13,181 bases of DNA, from contig JAADDG010000139.1 of assembly GCA_013154075.1 (NCBI GenBank), positions 1 to 13,181 of the forward strand. The letters run 5' to 3'. Below, in pieces: positions 1 through 5,835 of this stretch. Position numbers and translations under genes: made by a program. The notes beneath the pieces were generated by a model. That model searched no databases and had not been told where the DNA came from. It saw only the letters and a program-made list of their open reading frames with translations. How positions within the stretch are numbered: the first letter of the stretch is position 1; each line of letters starts with the position of its first letter. The DNA is from Campylobacterota bacterium. Its GTDB lineage: Bacteria; Campylobacterota; Campylobacteria; Campylobacterales; JAADDG01.

Positions 1-550
1 TTTTGTTTTGGTTCTGATTCTCTTTTTTGTCGTTTCCTTTGTTTGAATTTTGTTTGTTTTTATCGCTTTGATTTTTATTTTGATCTTTTTGATTTTGTTT
101 ATTGTTCTTATTGTTCTTTTTATTTTGCTTATTTTGTTTTTTGTTTTTCTTTTTTTGCCTTTTTAATTTCTTTAAAAGCTCCAAATTAAACCTCGTATCC
201 TTATCCTCTTTGATCTGCAAAGCCTTTTCATAAGCTTTTATAGCCTCGTCTATCTTGCCGAGATTTGCCAAAGAGTTTCCAATATTGTGAAGCTTTTTAA
301 ATTCCAACCTTTTATCTTTAATCTCTTTATAGAGTTCTAAAGCTTTTTTATAGTTTTTGTTTTTATAATAAGCGTCGGCAAGATTGAACTTAACCTCGTC
401 ATTTTTATCTTCCACTCTGTTATAAAACTCTATCGCTTTTTTATAATCTTTGTTTTCATATGCCTCTTTCGCTTTGCTAAGATATCTAAAATCCAAAATA
501 GACGCATTCAAAGCCATAACGGATAAAAATATTAAAATCAACTTCTTCAT
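1..550 (-). CDS. batC: BatC-type TPR protein, secreted (3' end outside window)
   Basis: The frame starts at ATG 550 and is still open after 183 codons at the window edge, so the C-terminus is missing. Residues 1-16 (MKKLILIFLSVMALNA) look like a Sec signal peptide. Three tetratricopeptide repeats follow at about 23-46, 52-77 and 83-116, with the usual A-Y-Y and A-L/A-I-Y spacing. From residue 127 the chain becomes almost pure Lys/Asn/Gln and stays so to the edge. The start codon overlaps the stop of the upstream VWA gene (ATGA), and GGGAGG lies just before it, so it is translationally coupled to that gene. TPR proteins directly after two VWA genes are called BatC in Bacteroides and Spirochaetes. 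The role is inferred: a periplasmic scaffold for the VWA partners. A BatD-like gene may follow outside the window. Assignment to the Bat TPR family is firm; the exact function is unknown. Confidence 0.82.
   Translation of the reverse strand, partial: MKKLILIFLSVMALNASILDFRYLSKAKEAYENKDYKKAIEFYNRVEDKNDEVKFNLADAYYKNKNYKKALELYKEIKDKRLEFKKLHNIGNSLANLGKIDEAIKAYEKALQIKEDKDTRFNLELLKKLKRQKKKNKKQNKQNKKNNKNNKQNQKDQNKNQSDKNKQNSNKGNDKKENQNQNK
2..172 (-). repeat. Lys/Asn/Gln low-complexity coding tract
   Basis: Codons 127-183 of the TPR gene consist almost only of AAA/AAG, AAT/AAC and CAA, with a few Asp, Ser, Glu and Gly. This gives units such as KQNKQNKKNNKNNKQNQK. On the plus strand it appears as a T-rich tract with scattered G and C. 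It is coding, not intergenic. Similar charged, disordered tails occur in BatC-like TPR proteins, so the tract is probably a flexible periplasmic tail, but its length is open because it leaves the window. Slippage-driven length variation between strains would be expected. Confidence 0.6.
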
Positions 551-1512
551 ACCGCCTCCCTTCTCGGAAACGAAAACAATCCCGCAAACAAAAGCAGAAT
601 TGAGCCTATCAAAGGATAGTAAAAAAGCTCTTTTCTATCTTTTATGGTAATTTCTTGACTATCTTTTGCTTTGAATCTCTTTTTTATTTCACTAACAAGC
701 TCTTTTATATCGTTATTGGATAGAGTGGCTTTTATGAAAGCTCCCCCGCTCTTTAAAGCAAGCTCTTTTATCTTATCGTTTCTTCTAACAACTACGATAT
801 CACCGTTTTTATCTTTCAAAACTCCCCTTTTTGTCTTTATCACTCCACCCTTTTTCGTTCCTATCGCATAAACAAAAACCTTAATATGGTGTTTCTTTGC
901 GTACTCTATCTCTTTTGAAAAATCCTCTTCATCTCCCCCGTCGGTAAAAAGAATAAGGGCTTTATTGGTCGAATTTTTCAAAAGGTTGTTTGTCACCTCC
1001 AATGGAGCCAAAATATTCGTTCCTCTCAAAGAGACATAATCTAAGCTCATATTTTTTACCAAAAATTTCAAACTCTCAAAATCATCCGTCAAAGGAGCTA
1101 TCAAAAAGGCTCTTTGACTAAAACCAATTACTCCTATTCTTCCCTCTTTAAACTCTTTTAAGAAGGTAAAAAACTTCCTTTTTGCAAACTCCAAGCGGTT
1201 TGGATAGATGTCGTTTGCAAACATTGATCTTGAGATATCGAATGCCGTTACTACGTCTATCTTGGAAGCTTTTACCTTAATCTCCCCTTTTTCGATAACG
1301 GGACGCGCTATCGCCAAAACGGTAAGAACCAAAGAAAAGATCAAAAGAGTGTTTCTAATCCTTTTGCTAAGCCCTCTTCTTTTTAGAATCATTTTACTAA
1401 GAAGCTCTTTTGTAAAAAGATTTTCATAAGAGTCTCTATTTTTATACACAAAATAAAAAAGCAAGAGGATTAGAGGAATCAATAACAAAAACTCTTCGTT
1501 TACAAATTTCAT
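547..1512 (-). CDS. batB: BatB-type membrane-anchored VWA protein
   Basis: The product has 321 residues. Hydrophobic segments at about 7-23 and 54-70 precede a von Willebrand factor A domain (about 86-280), and a third segment at about 298-315 anchors the C-terminus. This is the usual Bat layout: short N-terminal region, two spans, VWA domain, last span. The metal-ion-dependent adhesion site is complete: DISRS at 92-96, a Thr at 165 (RGTN) and an Asp at 191 (TDGGDEED). It therefore probably binds Mg2+ or Ca2+ and a protein partner. The ATG at 1512 overlaps the stop of the preceding VWA gene (ATGA), and its own stop overlaps the TPR start. Calling it BatB rather than BatA rests on position: second VWA gene, directly before the TPR gene. 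The VWA family call is very secure. The function in Campylobacterota is not established; elsewhere the operon is linked to aerotolerance and envelope stress. Confidence 0.85.
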   Translation of the reverse strand: MKFVNEEFLLLIPLILLLFYFVYKNRDSYENLFTKELLSKMILKRRGLSKRIRNTLLIFSLVLTVLAIARPVIEKGEIKVKASKIDVVTAFDISRSMFANDIYPNRLEFAKRKFFTFLKEFKEGRIGVIGFSQRAFLIAPLTDDFESLKFLVKNMSLDYVSLRGTNILAPLEVTNNLLKNSTNKALILFTDGGDEEDFSKEIEYAKKHHIKVFVYAIGTKKGGVIKTKRGVLKDKNGDIVVVRRNDKIKELALKSGGAFIKATLSNNDIKELVSEIKKRFKAKDSQEITIKDRKELFYYPLIGSILLLFAGLFSFPRREAV

Positions 1513-2414
1513 GCTTCTCTCGCTTTCATATTCAAATTATTTAAAATTATCAAAAGAGCCAAAAATATCAGCCCTAAAAATAGAGGATATTGAAAATAAT
1601 AGCTCTTTTTGATAAATTTATTTGTTTTTATCTCGCTCTTTTCGAGTTTGTCTATCTCGTCGTATACTCTTTTTAGTTTTGCAGAACTGTCCGCTTCGAA
1701 AAATTTTCCTCCGGTTTTCTCCGCAATCTTTTTCAAAACATAAGGGTTATAATCCCCTCTTCCGCCTACTCCTATCGTATATACTTTTATGCCGTATTTT
1801 CTTGCCGTATTTATGGCCACATCCAAAGGAATAGTTCCCGTATTGTCTATTCCGTCCGTTAAAAGTATAGCTATTTTATTTTTAGCTTTTGAATTTTTAA
1901 ATAGTTTTGTAGACATAAATAAGGCTTCATAAAGAGCCGTTCTGTGCGTTCCCGCGATTCCTACATCTATTTTGTCCAAAAGTCTCTCTAAACTCTTCTT
2001 GTCGTAAGTTAGCGGGACCGCTACATAAGCAAAGTCCGCAAAAATAGTCAAACCAAGCTTATCGTGCTTTCTTTTTTTGATAAAATCGGAGACTATATTT
2101 TTAACTATTTTGAATTTATTATATTGTGCCATAGAACCGCTTACATCCAAAATCAAAGATATTTCATATCCTTTGTTCTCTTGAGTTACCACCTCATCCT
2201 TCTTTATAGGGGAAGCTAAGGATATGGAGAGAAAAAGTATTACCAAAAATTTTAAAATATTTAAAAAAGTACTCTTTTTACCGGAAATTTTTTTGAAAAT
2301 ATTCACATTTGGAAAAAACAAAGCTAAAAATTTGGGCTTACAATATTTAAGACAGATCAAAAATATGAAAGGTATTGTAAAAGCTATCGGATATTCAAAA
2401 ATAATTTCACCCAT
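1509..2414 (-). CDS. batA: BatA-type membrane-anchored VWA protein
   Basis: The product has 301 residues from ATG 2414. A TTG six bases further upstream (2420) is also in frame, but an AGGA box ends 8 nt before the ATG and only 2 nt before the TTG, so I chose the ATG. Hydrophobic segments lie at about 8-23 and 50-67, the VWA domain at about 83-255, and a C-terminal span at about 273-292. The metal site is complete: DVSGS at 90-94, a Thr in GTHRT near 156-159, and TDG near 186-188. The start lies inside the last codons of the preceding DUF4381-like gene (8-nt overlap), and the stop overlaps the next VWA gene by ATGA. Two VWA genes in tandem after MoxR and DUF58 genes are the hallmark of the Bat operon. 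BatA versus BatB is by position only. Confidence 0.85.
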   Translation of the reverse strand: MGEIIFEYPIAFTIPFIFLICLKYCKPKFLALFFPNVNIFKKISGKKSTFLNILKFLVILFLSISLASPIKKDEVVTQENKGYEISLILDVSGSMAQYNKFKIVKNIVSDFIKKRKHDKLGLTIFADFAYVAVPLTYDKKSLERLLDKIDVGIAGTHRTALYEALFMSTKLFKNSKAKNKIAILLTDGIDNTGTIPLDVAINTARKYGIKVYTIGVGGRGDYNPYVLKKIAEKTGGKFFEADSSAKLKRVYDEIDKLEKSEIKTNKFIKKSYYFQYPLFLGLIFLALLIILNNLNMKAREA

Positions 2415-2814
2415 TTGCAAGTTCCTTTATAAAATCCTTCATCAGTTTTATATGCTTTTGGGATAAAGGAGGCACATCTCTTTTATATTTATAAATTTCG
2501 AGTTCTTTTAAAATATTATTAAGTTTTTTCTCTTTCTCCATATCCCCTTCCGCTAAAATGGCCGCATTTTCGCTAAACTCATATACTGCGTTTTTTGTAT
2601 CGCTAAAACCGATAGCTTTTAGTTTCTCTTTTGCAATCTCTTTTTTGCTTTTTCTTTTTCTTCGTCTTTTTTTCTTTAGACGATTGTATAAATAGTAACC
2701 TAAAACAAAAGCGACCATAAAAATAGCTATAATCAAAGCCAAAAACAGTAAAAAGCTTATATCATGAACCTCCACAGGAGGCTTTATGTCTTTTAGTTTT
2801 TCAAGTCCTTGCAT
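2407..2814 (-). CDS. DUF4381-like small membrane protein of the Bat operon
   Basis: The product has 135 residues. A short N-terminal stretch ends with a Leu-x-Asp-Ile-x-x-Pro-Pro pattern (residues 8-13), followed by one transmembrane span (about 19-43). A very basic patch comes next (KKKRRRKRKSKK at 47-58), then a charged helical cytoplasmic tail. The positive patch predicts N-out, C-in topology. The motif before the span and the position between a DUF58 gene and a VWA gene match DUF4381 proteins of proteobacterial Bat operons. I rely on that context, since the sequence itself is weakly conserved. It starts 1 nt after the DUF58 stop behind an AGGAAG ribosome binding site and overlaps the next gene by 8 nt. 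A likely role is to link the cytoplasmic MoxR/DUF58 pair to the membrane VWA proteins; this is inference. Confidence 0.65.
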   Translation of the reverse strand: MQGLEKLKDIKPPVEVHDISFLLFLALIIAIFMVAFVLGYYLYNRLKKKRRRKRKSKKEIAKEKLKAIGFSDTKNAVYEFSENAAILAEGDMEKEKKLNNILKELEIYKYKRDVPPLSQKHIKLMKDFIKELANG

Positions 2815-2815
2815 C

Positions 2816-3646
2816 TTACTTCCTAAAAAGTTCCGATAGTTTCAAAAAAGGATCCTCATCGGTATAGATTTTGGTAAATTTAACCCTATTTTTCAAAAAA
2901 TGCTCTTTTAATTTTCTATCTTTTTTCTCTATCTCTTTTTTATACTCTTTTAGTACCGACGAATCCATATAAAAGCTCTCTCCCCTCAAAGTCTTCGGAT
3001 CATAAAGATCCACTTCGCTTGGTAAGAAGGGATTCTCTTCGAATCTATCTCTAACGATAATTGCGTATATTTCATGTTTAGCGGACAAAAAAGCGAAATC
3101 CACTTCTTCAAAAAAGTCTCCCAAAATAAATAAAATTGATTTTCTTTTTATTCTCTTTAAAACATAGTCGTTAAAATTTTTATAATCAACTTTTTTACCC
3201 AAAGGATCTATCGAAAGAGAGCTTTCCAAAATAGGATAGATCGAATTGATATTTTTTGTCGGTTTGAAAAATCTCTCCTCCTTATCGCTAAAGAAAAATG
3301 CGGTAAATTTATCGGAATTTTTGATCGCCGAGTAGCCTATAATCGTCAAAATTTCGCTCATAAGTTCGCTTTTTTGCCTAATCGAGCCAAAATATATATT
3401 TCCGCTAACCATAAAAGCGCTTACGATATTAAGCTCTCTCTCTTCATTGAAAACGTTTATATAAGGTTTTTGTTCTCTTGCGGTAACTTTCCAGTTGATT
3501 TTTTTAACGTCTTCTCCGTAAACATACTCTTTAAGTTCGCTAAAATCAAGGCCGTTTCCCTGAAAAACCGATACGTTGTTTCCTATATTTTGACCGAAAA
3601 ACCTTCTTCTGGTTTTGATCAAAATCTCTTTGGCTTTTTCAGTCAT
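2816..3646 (-). CDS. DUF58 domain protein of the MoxR/Bat operon
   Basis: The product has 276 residues, with no signal peptide or clear span. The DUF58 signature lies at residues 30-58: a GxGxDF opening, ELKEYVYGED, then INWKVTAR. The VWA-like part follows. Where family members usually carry a DxSxS metal site before an FFGS-like turn, this one reads MVSGNIYFGS (79-88): the Asp is Met79 and the second Ser is Asn83, so the site looks unable to bind metal in the classic way. DUF58 proteins are almost always encoded next to MoxR ATPases and are thought to be adaptors or substrates of them. The gene starts 8 nt after moxR with AAGG in front and ends 1 nt before the next gene. The length is a little short for the family. 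The family call is secure; the molecular role is not known. Confidence 0.83.
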   Translation of the reverse strand: MTEKAKEILIKTRRRFFGQNIGNNVSVFQGNGLDFSELKEYVYGEDVKKINWKVTAREQKPYINVFNEERELNIVSAFMVSGNIYFGSIRQKSELMSEILTIIGYSAIKNSDKFTAFFFSDKEERFFKPTKNINSIYPILESSLSIDPLGKKVDYKNFNDYVLKRIKRKSILFILGDFFEEVDFAFLSAKHEIYAIIVRDRFEENPFLPSEVDLYDPKTLRGESFYMDSSVLKEYKKEIEKKDRKLKEHFLKNRVKFTKIYTDEDPFLKLSELFRK

Positions 3647-3654
3647 TTTAAGCC

Positions 3655-4602
3655 TTAAGGAAGTTTTATAGTCTCTAAGATTTTTTTCAAAATATCGTCG
3701 CTTTTTATATCATTGGCTTCCGCTTTGTAATTTAGAATGATTCTGTGTCTCAAGACATCCCCCACAATTTCGGCCACATCGTAAGGAGTTACATAATCTT
3801 TGCCTCTTATCAAAGCTATCGCTTTCGAAGCTTTATACAGATCTATAGAGCCTCTTGGACTCGCTCCAAATTCGATATATTCGGATAACTCTTTTAGACC
3901 GTAATCTTGAGGATTTCTCGTAGCAAAAACGATATTTAGCATATATTTTAAAACCGCGTCATCTACATTTACATTTAAAACCTCTTTTTTTAAATTTTCA
4001 ATCTCCTCTTTTCCGGCCACTTGGGAGATCTTTTCGAATTTATTGTCCGCTATTCTTTTTACTATTTCAAATTCTTCATCTATTGTATTGTATCCTACAA
4101 TAGTTTTTAGCATAAATCTATCAAGCTGAGCTTCCGGCAAAGGATACGTTCCCTCCTGCTCCACCGGATTTTGGGTAGCCAAAACCAAAAAGGGGCGATC
4201 TATTTTAAAAGTTTGATCTCCGATAGTTACCTGCTTTTCTTGCATTACTTCCAAAAGGGCGCTTTGCACTTTGGCCGGAGCTCTGTTTATCTCGTCCGCT
4301 AAAAGAAGATTCGTAAAAACGGGACCGTATTTTACTTTGAACTCTCCGTTTTTTTGATCGTAAATCTCCACTCCCACTATATCGCTTGGAAGAAGATCGG
4401 GGGTAAATTGAACTCTTTTAAAATTCAATCCCAAAGCTTTGGCCAAAGAGTTAATGGCCGTAGTTTTTGCAAGTCCCGGAACACCTTCTACCAAAATGTG
4501 TCCTTCGGTAATGAGACCTACAATCATGGAATCTATCAGACGATCATGACCGACTATTACTTTTTTCACCTCTTTTTTGATGCTTTCGATAACTGAATGC
4601 AT
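3655..4602 (-). CDS. moxR: MoxR family AAA+ ATPase
   Basis: The product has 315 residues and is soluble. Walker A is GVPGLAKT at 40-47 and Walker B LLADE at 100-104. The family stretch NRAPAKVQSALLE follows, then the ATQNPVEQEGTYPLPEAQLDRF block (142-163) with sensor 1 and the arginine region, and sensor 2 in GASPRGS (246-252). These place it clearly in the MoxR branch of AAA+ proteins. MoxR proteins act as ATP-driven chaperones that assemble or activate partner proteins, commonly the VWA proteins encoded beside them. It is the first gene of the operon, with an AAAGGA ribosome binding site 8 nt before ATG 4602. A TATAAT -10 box lies about 38 nt upstream of the start. All expected ATPase residues are present. 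The family is certain; the physiological substrate is inferred to be the downstream VWA proteins. Confidence 0.95.
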   Translation of the reverse strand: MHSVIESIKKEVKKVIVGHDRLIDSMIVGLITEGHILVEGVPGLAKTTAINSLAKALGLNFKRVQFTPDLLPSDIVGVEIYDQKNGEFKVKYGPVFTNLLLADEINRAPAKVQSALLEVMQEKQVTIGDQTFKIDRPFLVLATQNPVEQEGTYPLPEAQLDRFMLKTIVGYNTIDEEFEIVKRIADNKFEKISQVAGKEEIENLKKEVLNVNVDDAVLKYMLNIVFATRNPQDYGLKELSEYIEFGASPRGSIDLYKASKAIALIRGKDYVTPYDVAEIVGDVLRHRIILNYKAEANDIKSDDILKKILETIKLP

Positions 4603-4639
4603 TCAACTAATCCTTTAAATTTTAATTTTTGTTACACGA

Positions 4640-4645
4640 ATTATA
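4640..4645 (-). promoter_or_regulatory. -10 box of the moxR/Bat operon
   Basis: A perfect TATAAT is read on the minus strand, with T and GC just before it. A start site about 7 nt downstream would give a leader of roughly 30 nt to the moxR ATG. There is no good -35 hexamer, which is usual for Campylobacterota housekeeping promoters. An 8-bp palindrome, GATTAATC (4655-4662), sits just upstream in the spacer region. Confidence 0.55.
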
Positions 4646-4677
4646 AGCAAATTTGATTAATCCTCTATAAACGGAAA

Positions 4678-4694
4678 GTTAATGAACGATTAAC
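4678..4694. promoter_or_regulatory. Candidate operator dyad between divergent genes
   Basis: GTTAAT and ATTAAC form a perfect inverted repeat with a 5-nt centre. It lies in the 137-nt divergent spacer, over the -35 zone of the plus-strand gene and about 30 nt upstream of the minus-strand -10 box. The position suits a dimeric regulator acting on one or both promoters. AT-rich dyads this short can arise by chance, so this is a candidate only. Confidence 0.3.
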
Positions 4695-4706
4695 GAAGAA
4701 TTTTTG

Positions 4707-4717
4707 TAAAATATAGT
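4707..4717 (+). promoter_or_regulatory. -10 region of the HHH protein gene
   Basis: Two overlapping -10 candidates lie here: TAAAAT (4707-4712) and TATAGT (4712-4717), preceded by a T-run. Either would start transcription roughly 15-20 nt before the TTG start codon, close to the strong AAAGGAGG ribosome binding site at 4727-4734. No clear -35 box is seen. Confidence 0.35.
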
Positions 4718-4739
4718 TAGATAAAGAAAGGAGGGAAAA

Positions 4740-5144
4740 TTGGAAGCGATGTATTATGTCTTGGCCGCTTATTTGCTGTTTTTGGTCTGTGCTTTTTGCC
4801 AAGGGTGTATGGTGGTTTGTAAAAAAAAGGAAAAAAGCGTATCCGAATTTAAAGAAAATGATTTAGAAGAGGAGATGAACTCTTCCATACCTATTTTGTC
4901 TAACGCTTTGAAAGAGAGTGAGGTTGAAGAGATTGACGATCTGAAAAAAATAAAGGGAGTCGGAGTGAAACTTGAGAAGCTTTTACACTCTTTGGGCGTT
5001 TATACTTTCAAACAGATTGCCGAGTGGAGTGAAAAAGATGTCCAAAAGGTGGACTCTTATCTTAAATTTCCGGGCAGAATAGAAAGAGACGGCTGGATAG
5101 AACAGGCTAAAGCTTTGTATGAAGAAAAGCTTAAGCGGCAATGA
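4740..5144 (+). CDS. Membrane-anchored helix-hairpin-helix protein with Cys cluster
   Basis: The product has 134 residues. I chose the TTG at 4740 because AAAGGAGG ends 5 nt before it; the next ATG (4749) is 14 nt away. Residues 5-27 are a hydrophobic span that ends in four cysteines, C17, C20, C23 and C27, spaced CxxCxxCxxxC as in 4Fe-4S ferredoxins but without the usual following Pro. A charged linker (28-63) leads to a helix-hairpin-helix unit (about 66-97, IKGVGVKLEKLLHSLGVYTF). The tail contains PGRIERDGW and is rich in Trp and Lys. This HHH plus PGRIERDxW module also occurs as an extra domain on NuoE-like and L21-like proteins, where its role is unclear. HHH units often bind DNA, but here the anchor would hold it at the membrane. 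The gene stands alone and overlaps its convergent neighbour by 14 nt. The function is unknown to me. Confidence 0.8.
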   Translation: MEAMYYVLAAYLLFLVCAFCQGCMVVCKKKEKSVSEFKENDLEEEMNSSIPILSNALKESEVEEIDDLKKIKGVGVKLEKLLHSLGVYTFKQIAEWSEKDVQKVDSYLKFPGRIERDGWIEQAKALYEEKLKRQ

Positions 5145-5835
5145 ACGGAGATTTTATAATAGTTTTGTTTTTGGAGTGAAAGACGGTTAGATTCATATCT
5201 TCGCTCTTTCGCTCTATCTCATAAATCCCTTCTTCTTGAAATTTATCTCCTTGAATCTCGATTATAAAAATCGGAAATTTATTTCCCTCATACTTTATAT
5301 ATTCTCCAGTCTGTAGAAAGAGCCTTGTTAAAATAGTAGAAGATTCGAAATAGAGTTTATAGATATTATTAAGAACGGTAGTGAAATCTTTGATACAAAG
5401 TTTAAGCTCAGGGAAAGTGGGATCCCACTCGTTTTGGATTTTCGCTTTGCTGTTTGTTAGGGAAGCGTTTATACAAAGGTCCAAAAGAAGATATATATTT
5501 GCAGTTTCCGCTTTTTGACTCAAAATATTTATTTTTTTACTCGGAGCGTTATATAGTTTGATTCCTATTAAATCATCATCCAGATAGCCGATAGTTATTG
5601 CGTAAAACTTCATATGGCCGTATTTCAGATCCAAATCGATAGTTCTAAAACCATAAGTATAGTTTGCATAAGTTTGACACAAAGAAAAGATCTCTTTGGG
5701 AGAGACGTCGGCAAGCAGATATTGAGCCTCTCTGTTTAGATGAACCACTTTGCCGACTTTATCGAAAATGATAAAGGGATTTATATCATTTTCGATCCAC
5801 TCTTCTAAAAACTCTTTGTTTATTTTATTTTCCAT
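5131..5835 (-). CDS. PAS-domain protein encoded after rpoD, kinase-like but without motifs
   Basis: The product has 234 residues with no span or signal peptide. Residues about 10-96 fit a PAS fold: an opening helix, FIIFDKVGKVVHLNREAQYLL, then strands through FYAITIGYLDDDLIGIKLYN. A long helical part (about 105-165) sits where a sensor kinase would have its dimerisation helices, followed by a mixed strand region (about 168-225). I see no phospho-accepting His box, no N-box and no glycine-rich ATP lid, so it is either a PAS signalling protein of another kind or a decayed histidine kinase. Its ATG overlaps the rpoD stop (TAATG), so the two are co-transcribed and probably co-translated. The 3' end overlaps the convergent HHH gene by 14 nt. 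I do not recognise a named family. Sensing of redox or a small ligand with an effect on sigma activity is conceivable but unproven. Confidence 0.7.
   Translation of the reverse strand: MENKINKEFLEEWIENDINPFIIFDKVGKVVHLNREAQYLLADVSPKEIFSLCQTYANYTYGFRTIDLDLKYGHMKFYAITIGYLDDDLIGIKLYNAPSKKINILSQKAETANIYLLLDLCINASLTNSKAKIQNEWDPTFPELKLCIKDFTTVLNNIYKLYFESSTILTRLFLQTGEYIKYEGNKFPIFIIEIQGDKFQEEGIYEIERKSEDMNLTVFHSKNKTIIKSPFIAA

Noticed and set aside
1..172. The T-rich left edge as a repeat array, CRISPR or non-coding RNA
   Set aside because: It has no regular repeat-spacer period, and the minus strand is an uninterrupted frame continuous with the TPR gene.
2415..2420. TTG at 2420 as start of the first VWA gene
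   Set aside because: The AGGA box would be only 2 nt away. The ATG at 2414 has an 8-nt spacing.
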